Source: Nostoc sp. PCC 7524
GTDB taxonomy: Bacteria > Cyanobacteriota > Cyanobacteriia > Cyanobacteriales > Nostocaceae
NCBI RefSeq assembly: GCF_000316645.1
Contig: NC_019684.1
Span: forward strand, 248,001 to 312,000
Reading direction: 5' to 3'
DNA length: 64,000 bases
Of the stretch, positions 43,961-52,849 are shown piece by piece. Position numbers and translations under genes: made by a program. Each line of letters starts with the position of its first letter. Within the stretch, counting starts at the first letter, position 1. Below the pieces are notes generated by a model that was given only the letters and a program-made list of their open reading frames with translations, did not search any database and was not told where the DNA came from.

Positions 43961-44305
43961 ATCGCTATCAGCTTCATAACCTCCACTACTTTACTAGGAA
44001 TCTCTACATCTGCTGCTGACTCTGCGAATGGTGTAGTTGCCGCCACTCAAACAAAACAAGTTCGTCCTACCCGACTAACTGCCAAGGAAATTAGTCAAGT
44101 TAAACAAACGCTATCTGGTAAAAAACTGTTTCTTGACCACGCGTTCCGAGTTAATTTACCAGATTTTGGTAACTGTGTATTCGTACCAGTGCAGGAATTT
44201 TCTCCAAGGACATCTCCAAAAAAGAACGTAGAGACGTTCATGGAACGTCTCTACAAGGTTTCTGGAAAACGCATATTTAATTTTTGGAGATGTCTAATTG
44301 ATTGA
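43949..44305 (+). pseudogene. Remnant of a small secreted protein, disrupted at both ends
   Basis: From GTG 43949 the frame encodes a signal-peptide-like start (QIAISFITSTTLLGISTSAADS) and about 60 residues of globular sequence (for example KKLFLDHAFRVNLPDFGNCVF), not recognised. The GTG lies inside the MITE-like element 43799-43960, and from 44209 the frame is encoded by a different palindromic element up to the stop. The native start and C-terminus are therefore probably lost. An in-frame TTG at 43889 would add only repeat-encoded residues. Whether any product is made is unknown. Confidence 0.5.
44209..44294. mobile_element. 86-bp palindromic element (GACATCTCCAAAAA ends), copy 1
   Basis: GACATCTCCAAAAA (44209-44222) and TTTTTGGAGATGTC (44281-44294) are perfect 14-bp inverted ends. 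Inside, GTAGAGACGTTC pairs with GAACGTCTCTAC. A second copy lies at 59462-59538. It sits inside the coding frame of the remnant gene. Confidence 0.65.
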
Positions 44306-44322
44306 TTTGAAAATCTAATCTC

Positions 44323-45132
44323 TTACGCTGACCAAGCTTCCCGGAAGTCTGCGTACAGTGTCAAACCACCATCTACAAACAAGGTTTGACCGGTGATGTA
44401 TGCAGCCTCATCAGATGCTAAAAATGCTACGGCTGCACCCATCTCTTCAGAAGTACCAGCACGCATCATGGGAATATGACTTTCTACAACAGCTTTCTTT
44501 TTCGGGTCATCAGTCCAAGCTTCATTAATAGGTGTAATTGTAGCTCCAGGTGCTACAGCATTAACACGAATACCCCGATGAGCATATTCCAAAGCTAGAG
44601 TTTTCGTCATATTTTCCATCCCACCTTTGCTGATGGCATAGCTGATATACATTGGGCGAGGAATAATTTCGTGAACGCTAGAAATATTGATAATTACCCC
44701 TGAACGATTCTGATTCAGCAGGTGTTTGATAGTTTCACGCGCACATAGGTAAGCACCCCGCAAGTTCACCCCAATTACTCTGTCAAAGTCTTCAGTTGTA
44801 ACTTCATGGGATGGACATTCAGTTTGAATACCGGCGTTATTAATTAAAATATCTAGACTGCCAAATTTATCAATCACCGTATTGACCATCTGGGTAATAT
44901 CTTCTTCTTGAGAGACATCACCCTGTACTAGCAGTGACTTAACGCCGCAGTTTTCAATATCTCCACAAGCTTTCTGCATAGCCATTTCTTCAGTATCTTC
45001 CGCATCTGAAGAACTTTTACGGTAATTAATAGCAATATTACAACCTTCTTGAGCCAGACGAATTGCGATCGCCTGTCCAATACCGGAGCTTGCACCAGTT
45101 ATGAGAGCGTTTTTGCTTTTTAATCCTTTCAT
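44323..45132 (-). CDS. Short-chain dehydrogenase (glucose 1-dehydrogenase-like)
   Basis: A 269-residue classical SDR: TGASSGIG (12-19) for NAD(P), NNAG (98-101), catalytic S151/S152, Y165 and K169 (YAISK), and PGATITPIN. The closest resemblance is to Bacillus-type glucose 1-dehydrogenases (GDVSQEEDITQMV, FVDGGLTLY ending). The actual substrate cannot be set from sequence alone. No partner gene is adjacent. Confidence 0.88.
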   Translation of the reverse strand: MKGLKSKNALITGASSGIGQAIAIRLAQEGCNIAINYRKSSSDAEDTEEMAMQKACGDIENCGVKSLLVQGDVSQEEDITQMVNTVIDKFGSLDILINNAGIQTECPSHEVTTEDFDRVIGVNLRGAYLCARETIKHLLNQNRSGVIINISSVHEIIPRPMYISYAISKGGMENMTKTLALEYAHRGIRVNAVAPGATITPINEAWTDDPKKKAVVESHIPMMRAGTSEEMGAAVAFLASDEAAYITGQTLFVDGGLTLYADFREAWSA

Positions 45133-45854
45133 AATTGATTACTTTTTTATTCAAGTTGACTGAATGAGTTTTAAGGCTAATCTTTAGATGATATTTACTG
45201 ATATCCTAATCAGGAAAAATTAGCTAAAAAGTTTACTTAAAATATTTAATAACTCTGCTTTTATCTGTAAAAATAACAGCAATTTCTATGTTGTGATAGC
45301 ATAAATAAGCTGACACAATGTGAGTACCCCAATATGTGTTATGTGTGGTGTGCAGCATCTGTCAACTAATAATACAAAACAGCTTGCTGACCAATATAGC
45401 AAGTATATTTTTATATATTCTCTACCAATTGAAAGAAATTTACCTACTCTCTGGGTAAATGCTAGCTGCCACAGATGAATTTCTAGAGACGCGCTCAATC
45501 ACCTCTCTACAATATTTGGGAAATAACACCAAAATTTTGGCGTTGACTATCAACAAACTTAAGTATAAAGGCGTAAATAATTAAACCCACCTTCCGCACC
45601 CTAACTGTCACACATCAAGCAAAGCCAGCAAAGTAGTACACAAGAACTAAAGTCAATTCAATTGCTAAGAGAGGTAATGAGAATAAGTTGCATTAAAATC
45701 GACAGGGGGAGTGAGAAAGTGAAGTTTTGCCGCAGAGATAAAAGAAAGGAAAAGAAAAGTTCAGAGAAAAAAATTAATTGCTCATAAAAAGATAAATGAG
45801 AAAATCACAACAGAAGCTGTGGAGAAATCTGTTGTGCAATTGCCACCCCAAGAA
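45133..45854. other. Long spacer up to the IS1634 transposase
   Basis: About 720 bp. The left part (to about 45650) should hold the SDR promoter and shows no convincing gene; a 70-codon antisense frame is likely chance. The right part presumably contains the left end of the IS. GGAGTGAGA (45708-45716) is complementary to TCTCACTCC at 47643-47651 and might mark the ends of a roughly 1.95-kb element, but the match is short. Confidence 0.4.
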
Positions 45855-47492
45855 ATGGAAATTCAGAACATAGACCATCTAGGGATAGTAGCAGGAATAA
45901 TAGATAGGATAGGATTAGTAGAAATAATCAATGAATTAATAGGAGTTGAAAAAGGAGAAAAAATCAGTTCAGGTCATGTTGTCAAAGCCATGATATTGAA
46001 TGGGTTAGGATTTGTATCCAAACCTTTATATATGTTTCCCAAATATTTTGAAACAATAGCCTGTGAGCATTTAATGGGAGTAGGAGTAAAACCAGAATAT
46101 CTCAACGACGATAAGCTGGGAAGAGTCATGGATAAACTATTTATCAAAGGACTGGATACAATATTTTCTATCATTGCCTTAAAAGCTGCCCAAAAATTTG
46201 GTGTATCTCTGTCATCATCACATTTAGATTCGTCATCAATGCACGTACATGGGCAGTACAACACCAGATTACCAGAAGTAATATTTGAGAATCAACAAAT
46301 AGGAAATACCCAAGAATCAGAAGAATTAGTAGTAAAATCACCAAAAGAGATTACCATCACCTATGGCTATTCCCGTGACCATAGACCAGACTTAAAACAA
46401 TTTATCATAGAACTAATATGTTCGGGAGATGGAGATATACCAATATTTTTAAAATTAGCATCTGGAAATCAAGCTGACTCATCCTGCTTTGGTCAAATAG
46501 CAGTAGAGTATCAAAAACAATTAGAAGTTGATAGTCTCATAGTTGCAGACTCGGCTTTATACACAGAATCAAATCTGAAATTAATGTCGGATTTACGTTG
46601 GTTATGTCGAGTGCCATTAACCATTAAAGCAGCACAATCATTAATATCAACATTAGCAGCATCAGAATTTATTGATAGTAACTTACCAGGATATAAATTT
46701 GCTGCAAAAATTGTAAGTTATGCAGGAATAGAGCAAAGATGGTTGGTAGTGCAAAGTCAAGAGCGAAAAGCATCAGACCTGCGTAAACTTTCACAAAAAA
46801 TTACGAAAGCTGAATCGAAAGCTGTTCTTGAGTTAAAAGAATTATCAAAAGATAAATTTGCTTGTGAGGTTGATGCTGTCAAGGCATTAACCAAACTATC
46901 AAAACAATTTAAATACCATCAAATTCAGTCGAGCCAAGTTACTGAAATCAAGTTCAAAAATCAAGATAATCAAGTAGAAACAGCATACCAAATATCAGCG
47001 ACAGTTTCCCAGGACGAAAGTAAAATTAACACAGAAGTTCTGGGTGCAGGACGTTTCATTATTGCCACTAATGTTTTAGATTTAAATGAACTTAGCAATG
47101 ACTCGATGTTGAATGAATATAAAGCCCAGCAGTCTTGTGAAAGAGGATTTGCTTTCCTGAAAGACCCATTATTTTTTGCCGACAGTATTTTCCTCAAAAG
47201 TCCAGAGAGAATAGAGTCATTGGCAATGATTATGGGTTTATGTCTGCTAGTTTATACCTTGGCTCAACGTCAAATCAGGACTGCACTCAGAAAATCTCAA
47301 TCAACAATTAAGAATCAGTTAGGTAAATCGACTGACCGCCCCACTTTACGCTGGATTTTTCAATGCTTTCAGTCTATTCATTTAGTTAAATTTAAGAATG
47401 AAAAACACATCTCTAATTGGAATCCCGAAAGAGACTTTATCTTAAATCTTTTACCTGATGATTGTTTAATTTATTATCAATTAGCCAGCTAA
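45855..47492 (+). CDS. IS1634-family (IS4-like, DUF4277) transposase
   Basis: A DDE transposase of about 545 residues from ATG 45855. The start MEIQNIDHLGIVAGIIDRIGL is the DUF4277 N-terminus characteristic of IS1634-type elements. LHLDSSSMHVHGQY-like sequence holds the first acidic site (SSHLDSSS), VADSALYTESNL the second, and YKAQQSCERGFAFLKDP the third (the CERGF/YREK region). No frameshift is visible, so it may be active. A GTG at 45819 would add 12 residues that look repeat-like. Exact ends and target duplication were not determined. Confidence 0.88.
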   Translation: MEIQNIDHLGIVAGIIDRIGLVEIINELIGVEKGEKISSGHVVKAMILNGLGFVSKPLYMFPKYFETIACEHLMGVGVKPEYLNDDKLGRVMDKLFIKGLDTIFSIIALKAAQKFGVSLSSSHLDSSSMHVHGQYNTRLPEVIFENQQIGNTQESEELVVKSPKEITITYGYSRDHRPDLKQFIIELICSGDGDIPIFLKLASGNQADSSCFGQIAVEYQKQLEVDSLIVADSALYTESNLKLMSDLRWLCRVPLTIKAAQSLISTLAASEFIDSNLPGYKFAAKIVSYAGIEQRWLVVQSQERKASDLRKLSQKITKAESKAVLELKELSKDKFACEVDAVKALTKLSKQFKYHQIQSSQVTEIKFKNQDNQVETAYQISATVSQDESKINTEVLGAGRFIIATNVLDLNELSNDSMLNEYKAQQSCERGFAFLKDPLFFADSIFLKSPERIESLAMIMGLCLLVYTLAQRQIRTALRKSQSTIKNQLGKSTDRPTLRWIFQCFQSIHLVKFKNEKHISNWNPERDFILNLLPDDCLIYYQLAS

Positions 47493-47942
47493 CTCTTCTC
47501 TCTATTAATTTTATTTCTCCAATATCATGAGCTAATCTCTTTGATTCATAGCTCTTTTTCTTTTTGCCAATAATTTAGGTTTTTCGCAGGCTTTATGAGT
47601 CTAATTTATCATTTTCCTCTTCAACGTCTTCTTTTATTTATCTCTCACTCCTTCCTATTCCCTTAGTTCTTATTGGTACTTATTGAGAATAGGTTTTGAT
47701 GCCATTTTTGCTGGTTTATTGTTACTCAAATGTCTTTTGACACTCAGTATGTCTGTTTTTATTCTCACTTCGATGTTTCTTCTCCGTTATTTCACTCTGT
47801 GATACTTATGGGTGCGGAATGTGGGTTAAAAGTTGGTAGTAAGGACTTCAGTCCTTCTTTTATGACTATAGTTATTACTAAGAAATTGATGATAAAAATT
47901 TTACCTTGTTTAACATAGAACAAATTATTCCCACCAACTTAC
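47493..47942. other. Spacer downstream of the IS transposase
   Basis: No convincing gene. It contains a GTAGTAAGGACT motif (47836-47847) that folds on AGTCCTT just after it, the same motif as inside the element at 40840-41021. The first ~150 bp presumably include the right end of the IS. Confidence 0.4.
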
Positions 47943-48176
47943 TTAATCATCACTCAAGGTTTCAATTAATAAATCAACTTGCTGCTGTCGCTGCTGTAAA
48001 AATGTTTCACATTGACGTAAATATTCAACAGCCGTTGCAAACTGATCAAACACAGATTCTAATTCCAAATTACCTGATTCAATTTGAGCGATAATTTTTT
48101 CGATTTCGGCAATTTTATCCTCATAATTGCCATGAAACACAGGATCAGAATTAGAGGAATTATTACGTTTAATCAT
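47943..48176 (-). CDS. xseB: Exodeoxyribonuclease VII small subunit
   Basis: A 77-residue helical protein with the XseB pattern [44 protein letters not shown], the coiled hairpin that binds XseA. It overlaps the xseA stop by 8 bp, so it is translated together with the large subunit. Confidence 0.93.
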   Translation of the reverse strand: MIKRNNSSNSDPVFHGNYEDKIAEIEKIIAQIESGNLELESVFDQFATAVEYLRQCETFLQQRQQQVDLLIETLSDD

Positions 48177-49428
48177 TAACTTTCTTCCGTCCTCTCCGCT
48201 TTGGTAATTCTGAAGTTTTCACTTCTATAACTTTTACTGTAACCTCACCCTGTGCCAATTGAATTAACAATTCTTCTCCTATAGTTAATTGATTAGCAAC
48301 ACGAGCGATCGCACCGTTTTCTTGTCTGACTACCGCATAACCACGCTGCAACACCGCCTTGGGATCGAGAGTGGCTAATTTTTGCCGCAACATTTCTAAA
48401 TGCTGCTGGGCGTGCTGCGATCGCGCTATCGTCACCTGCAACAAGTGCTGACGATGCCAAGTTAAGTTTTGCAGTTCTTGCCGCACTTGTCTATCCAAGC
48501 GCAGGTTTCGCAAACGGTTACGTAATGTTTGCAGTCGATGCACAGCCATTGTTTGAGAGTACAGCACCGCCTCATGTAAAGCTGCTACTCGTTGCTGATG
48601 TTGCGTATATAACTCAGCCAGGGCAGGTACAACGGTTTCCGCCGCCGCCGTGGGTGTATGTACACAAACATCCGCTACTAAATCTGTTAAAGATTCATCC
48701 CGTTGATGGCCAATCCCCGTAATTACTGGTATGGAACACTCAGCAACAGCTCTCACTACCCGTTCATCATTAAAACAAGCTAATTCCTCAACTGCACCCC
48801 CACCCCGTGATAGAATTAATACCTCGGCGCGTCCATCCCGTTCTACCCGTGCGATCGCCTTAACTATAGAATCCGGTGCTTGCTCACCTTGGACGGTAGC
48901 GGGTGAAAACAAAACGTGTAACCCTGGATATCTTTGCTTGAGGGTTCTTTGAATATCTCCCCAAGCCGCAGCCGTTGGGGAAGTGACAACGGCGATGGTT
49001 TGGGGATGCAGGGGGAGCGATCGCTTTCTTTGCGGATCAAACAAACCCTCAGCCAGCAAGCGATTGCGTAATTGTTGATAGCGCAGTGCTTGCAAACCCA
49101 CACCAGCCGGTAAAGCTTGCCAAACTGTTAATTGATACTCTCCCCTCTGTGGATATACGCGAATGCTGCCCAAAATAATGATTTGTTCCCCAGGAACGGG
49201 CAATTGGGCGAGTTTTGCTACTTGACTATTCCACGCCACACACTTAATCGCGGCTGTGCCGTTGGTGTCTTGTAGGGTAAAAAATAGCCCACTCCGATGC
49301 TGATTTGCACTGGAAACTTCACCAGTTACCCAAACTTGTCGCAGAATGGGATTTTCTTCTAATAGGACTTGGATATATTCAGTGATTCCTGCTACAGATA
49401 AAGTGGTATCAGGAAAGTCAAGATTCAT
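48169..49428 (-). CDS. xseA: Exodeoxyribonuclease VII large subunit
   Basis: A 419-residue catalytic subunit that degrades single-strand DNA to oligonucleotides. An N-terminal OB-fold ([22 protein letters not shown]) is followed by the ExoVII domain with [24 protein letters not shown] and the [27 protein letters not shown] active-site region, then a coiled coil and a short basic tail. Normal length. Forms an operon with xseB downstream. Confidence 0.95.
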   Translation of the reverse strand: MNLDFPDTTLSVAGITEYIQVLLEENPILRQVWVTGEVSSANQHRSGLFFTLQDTNGTAAIKCVAWNSQVAKLAQLPVPGEQIIILGSIRVYPQRGEYQLTVWQALPAGVGLQALRYQQLRNRLLAEGLFDPQRKRSLPLHPQTIAVVTSPTAAAWGDIQRTLKQRYPGLHVLFSPATVQGEQAPDSIVKAIARVERDGRAEVLILSRGGGAVEELACFNDERVVRAVAECSIPVITGIGHQRDESLTDLVADVCVHTPTAAAETVVPALAELYTQHQQRVAALHEAVLYSQTMAVHRLQTLRNRLRNLRLDRQVRQELQNLTWHRQHLLQVTIARSQHAQQHLEMLRQKLATLDPKAVLQRGYAVVRQENGAIARVANQLTIGEELLIQLAQGEVTVKVIEVKTSELPKRRGRKKVND

Positions 49429-49676
49429 CGTATTTCATCCCACTATGCACTTAAAATCAAAATAACGTCTTTTTGATACATTCAACATTCAGAGTGAAAA
49501 CTGACAGTTAAGTCGCCAAGAGATAGAAGAGTCGTTTAACACAGGTGTAGTCAAAATGCAGAAGGCGATCGCAGACGCTATCAGCAGCCATCTTCTTGGC
49601 GTAACAACAGCAATTTCTATAAAATTTGGTCGTGCGATCGCTTTATGATGCGGTAAGTATCATATAGGCGCAAATT

Positions 49677-50828
49677 ATGACGCAGACAATTTCCATTAAT
49701 GACAGCCAACGCTTACAACTCCAACCTCTAGAAATTCCCTCCCGTCTGCTATTGGGGCCGGGGCCTTGCAATGCTCATCCAGCAGTTCTGCAAGCGATGA
49801 ATACACCACCAGTGGGACATCTTGATCCGGCTTTTCTGGCGCTGATGGATGAAATTCAATCCCTGCTGCGCTACGCTTGGCAAACAGAAAACTCCCTGAC
49901 TATTGCGGTTAGTGGTACCGGTTCAGCTGCCATGGAAGCCACTATCGCCAATGCTGTAGAACCCGGTGATGTGGTTTTGATTGGTGTAGCTGGTTATTTT
50001 GGTAATCGTCTGGTGGATATGGCGGGCAGGTATGGCGCAGATGTCCGCACCATTACCAAACCTTGGGGACAAGTCTTCTCTCTAGAAGAACTCCGCACCG
50101 CCTTAGAAATTCATCATCCGGCAATTTTGGCTTTAGTTCATGCCGAAACTTCCACCGGCGCACGTCAGCCATTGGAGGGTGTCGGTGAACTCTGTCGTGA
50201 ATTCGGCACTTTATTACTGCTAGATACAGTCACAAGTTTAGGCGGTGTCCCCATATTTTTAGATGCTTGGGGTGTAGATTTAGCCTACAGTTGCAGCCAA
50301 AAAGGTTTAGGTTGTTCCCCTGGTGCTTCTCCTTTTACCATGAGTCCCCGCGCCTTGGAGAAATTACAAAAGCGTTCCACCAAGGTAGCAAACTGGTATT
50401 TGGATATGAATTTGTTGGGTAAGTATTGGGGGAGTGAGCGTGTATATCATCACACTGCCCCGATTAATTTGTACTATGGACTGCGGGAAGCATTACGTTT
50501 GATAGCTGAAGAGGGACTAGCCAACTGCTGGCAACGCCACCAAAAGAACGTAGAATACCTGTGGCAAGGCTTAGAAGAGATAGGATTGAGTTTGCACGTA
50601 GAACGGGAGTATCGCTTACCTACCCTCACCACTGTTCGTATTCCGACTGGAGTAGATGGTAAAGCAACTGCACGGCAGTTACTCACTGAACATGGCATTG
50701 AAATTGGCGGCGGTTTAGGTGAATTAGGCGGTCAAGTGTGGCGTGTAGGGTTAATGGGTTTTAATAGTCGTTCTGAAAGCGTGGACAGACTCATCGCCGC
50801 ATTGCAGCAAGTTTTACCCAAACAGTAA
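49677..50828 (+). CDS. Class V aminotransferase (serine/alanine-glyoxylate type)
   Basis: A 383-residue PLP enzyme with LLLGPGPCNAHPAVLQAM, the SGTGSAAMEA cofactor loop, HAETSTGARQPLEGVGEL, LLDTVTSLGG and the PLP lysine in CSQKGLGCSPG. This is the alanine-glyoxylate/serine-glyoxylate aminotransferase family, acting in photorespiration by converting glyoxylate to glycine. The family also contains the peroxisomal AGXT and the small subunit of soluble hydrogenase in cyanobacteria, so the donor amino acid is not certain. Divergent from xseA. Confidence 0.88.
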   Translation: MTQTISINDSQRLQLQPLEIPSRLLLGPGPCNAHPAVLQAMNTPPVGHLDPAFLALMDEIQSLLRYAWQTENSLTIAVSGTGSAAMEATIANAVEPGDVVLIGVAGYFGNRLVDMAGRYGADVRTITKPWGQVFSLEELRTALEIHHPAILALVHAETSTGARQPLEGVGELCREFGTLLLLDTVTSLGGVPIFLDAWGVDLAYSCSQKGLGCSPGASPFTMSPRALEKLQKRSTKVANWYLDMNLLGKYWGSERVYHHTAPINLYYGLREALRLIAEEGLANCWQRHQKNVEYLWQGLEEIGLSLHVEREYRLPTLTTVRIPTGVDGKATARQLLTEHGIEIGGGLGELGGQVWRVGLMGFNSRSESVDRLIAALQQVLPKQ

Positions 50829-51162
50829 AGTCATCTACTGTTAATGATGCCAGCATTTACTAATCGCCATTATCATACTAATTCAACAACTTTGTAATAC
50901 CTCGATTATCTGTAGGGGCGTAAGGCTTTGCGCCTCTACACAATCTATTCTGGATAGTTACAAATTACTAAGTTTTTGAGTAAAAAAGTTGACAACTAGA
51001 GGTGATCAGTTGAATTAATAAATAAGTCGGTTGCTTATCGTGTTCATAGATATAGCAGAAGGCAATAGGCAATAGTAAAATCCATGCCATGAATGAGTTT
51101 GAGCTTTTAATCATGCCCTAATCGCCTTGTCTACAGCTATAAAACCTGCTTATTTATGATTT
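50829..51162. repeat. Spacer with GTAGGGGCG hairpin and split TATAGCAGAA repeat
   Basis: TGTAGGGGCG (50911-50920) and CGCCTCTACA (50931-50940) form a hairpin with one G-T pair. From 51051 to 51141 lies a copy of the repeat at 24541-24597, here with about 45 extra bases between its two halves. Confidence 0.6.
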
Positions 51163-52131
51163 ATGAACCAGGCTAATATCAACAAAAAATCTTTGATCAA
51201 ACTGTGTAAGTTAACTCTCGCGATCACTATAAGCTTGACTATTAGCAGTTGTACCCCTCAAAGAAGGGCAATGTTGCGAATCACTGCGGAGAAATTTCAC
51301 GAGCAGGTAGTTGTAGCGATCGCATCAGTTAAGGAAATATATACACTCAGCAATGTCCCCATAGATCAGCAACTTTCCCGTGATTTAATTACTCAACAAT
51401 TACTCACAGATCCTAGCGTTGATTTTAGAGATATTAGCGGAGTAGATAAAATTATCACTCAAGATGATGAACCAGATCAGCAAACATCTAATTTGGAACG
51501 GGAGTTAGAAAATTTAACAGCAGAATATGACGCAGCCTTAGAGATATTTCAAAATCTTGAAAATATAGATTATGGTAGTTCCAAAATAGTTGCTCAAACA
51601 GCCCAACCCGCACGATGCTTAACAGTGAAGATGCTACTTTTAGCCAAGCAAATTCAAGCCAGACCACCAAAACCAAATAATCCACAACGGGTACGTATCA
51701 GCTTAAAATTAAACCAACTCCGCAAACTATACAACAATCCAGATTTATCTTTACGCACAAACCCAGAAGAAATTAAACGCCAAGTTGCGGAACAAATAGA
51801 TGAATGGTTAGCAGTGAATGCTGCTGAAAAACGGATGATAGAAGATTCTATTTCTCAATTGGTAATAGCTGCGGATACTGGAGGCAAGCTATCAAAGTTG
51901 ATTGATGATTACTCAAATTTAAATTTTGAAGTAATTGCTACTAGAGTAACGCAGATTATTGGAGTCACAACTAATTTGACTGGTAGAGATTACAGTTCAA
52001 TTTTGACGAGGATGAACACTCTAGAAAATGCAATTAATCAAGACCGAACATTAAAAGAATTTCTTCGGGAAGTTTCGTTTAAAACTAGGAAAATACAAAC
52101 ATCCCAACCCCAATTGTGTCAAAGAATTTAA
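51163..52131 (+). CDS. Predicted lipoprotein of unknown function
   Basis: A 322-residue protein with a lipoprotein signal: positive N-terminus, hydrophobic stretch (about 13-28) and lipobox ISSC with the acylated Cys at 30. The mature part is mostly helical and rich in Glu, Gln, Leu and Asn, with coiled-coil-like stretches (DEPDQQTSNLERELENLTAEY). No enzyme motif was recognised. It starts at ATG 51163. It probably sits on the periplasmic face of a membrane. Confidence 0.72.
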   Translation: MNQANINKKSLIKLCKLTLAITISLTISSCTPQRRAMLRITAEKFHEQVVVAIASVKEIYTLSNVPIDQQLSRDLITQQLLTDPSVDFRDISGVDKIITQDDEPDQQTSNLERELENLTAEYDAALEIFQNLENIDYGSSKIVAQTAQPARCLTVKMLLLAKQIQARPPKPNNPQRVRISLKLNQLRKLYNNPDLSLRTNPEEIKRQVAEQIDEWLAVNAAEKRMIEDSISQLVIAADTGGKLSKLIDDYSNLNFEVIATRVTQIIGVTTNLTGRDYSSILTRMNTLENAINQDRTLKEFLREVSFKTRKIQTSQPQLCQRI

Positions 52132-52282
52132 AATCGATCTAAATAATTTAAGTAGAACGATGCAAATAAACCGAACTATGTAACGAAAAGTAAATTTGCT
52201 TGAAAACCTCTTTCCTTCTGCCTTCTGCCCTCTGCCTTCTGCCTTGTCATAGCGACAATTTTTAACACCGAGCTACTTATCT
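52132..52282. repeat. Repeat-filled spacer: AGTAGAACG arm and inverted TAAGTAGCTC repeat
   Basis: 52151-52195 resembles the right arm of the element at 40840-41021. 52213-52279 is the inverted copy of the 30396-30470 repeat (CCTTCTGCC-type heptamers then TAGCGACAATTTTTAACA). It ends 3 bp before the next start codon, so the leader of that gene is repeat DNA. Confidence 0.65.
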
Positions 52283-52675
52283 ATGTTGAATAATGATGAA
52301 ATTGTCAATAAATTACAAACTATCATTTCTCAATTACAAATTAGTTCTAGCAATCAAATAGATGTGGAGCGACTTAATCAGACAGAATTAGAGTTAGAAC
52401 GTATTTTGTCACAACTTCAGTTTGAACTGACAAATGCGCGAATGGAAAGTAATTGGCAGCAAGCTAATAAGTTAAGGGAGGCGTACAAAGAATGCCAGAA
52501 TGCTCTTGATAGCGTCAGGTCTGCAATTATGCGGTCTACTATCATTGGCATGAATCAAGAAAATTTACATGAGATGCAGAAAATATTAGATGATGTGCAA
52601 ACTGCATCTACAACCCAACGACGAATAGATTTTATTATCTCTTCCCTACGTTTTGTCAAGAGGTTATTTACATAA
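52283..52675 (+). CDS. Coiled-coil hypothetical protein
   Basis: A 130-residue, almost entirely helical protein, rich in Gln, Asn, Leu and Glu (for example VERLNQTELELERILSQLQFEL). There are no cysteines in pairs, no signal and no membrane segment. It was not recognised. Its 5' leader is formed by a dispersed repeat, and no Shine-Dalgarno is evident. It is convergent with a short membrane-protein ORF directly after its stop. Confidence 0.62.
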   Translation: MLNNDEIVNKLQTIISQLQISSSNQIDVERLNQTELELERILSQLQFELTNARMESNWQQANKLREAYKECQNALDSVRSAIMRSTIIGMNQENLHEMQKILDDVQTASTTQRRIDFIISSLRFVKRLFT

Positions 52676-52677
52676 TT

Positions 52678-52788
52678 TCATTGTAATGAAAAACCGGCGA
52701 ACAGTAAGGGTAAGAGAATTAAAGCAGAAATAATCAACACTAGAGTTGCTGGATCAATTTTTATGTGGTTGTCTTTTGGTTCTGGCAT
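52678..52788 (-). CDS. 36-residue single-span membrane protein (small ORF)
   Basis: ATG 52786-52788 (minus strand) to TGA 52678-52680 encodes MPEPKDNHIKIDPATLVLII followed by a continuous hydrophobic stretch ending FAGFSLQ. A charged N-terminus and one membrane span look like a real small membrane protein rather than chance. It is on the same strand as the STAND ATPase gene and downstream of it by 61 bp, so it could be in the same transcript. Confidence 0.45.
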   Translation of the reverse strand: MPEPKDNHIKIDPATLVLIISALILLPLLFAGFSLQ

Positions 52789-52849
52789 TTGCTATTGGCT
52801 CTATTTTCATAAGTGTATATACTTAAGTCTAACAAAGAATTGTCTTCAC

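Noticed and set aside
45286..45498. 70-codon minus-strand frame
   Set aside because: No ribosome site or family resemblance; lies in an AT-rich spacer.
45708..47651. GGAGTGAGA/TCTCACTCC as the ends of the IS1634 element
   Set aside because: The match is only 9 bases and no flanking direct repeat was found, so the boundaries are not claimed.
47730..47918. 62-codon plus-strand frame
   Set aside because: It crosses a palindromic repeat motif (GTAGTAAGGACT) and has no recognisable features.
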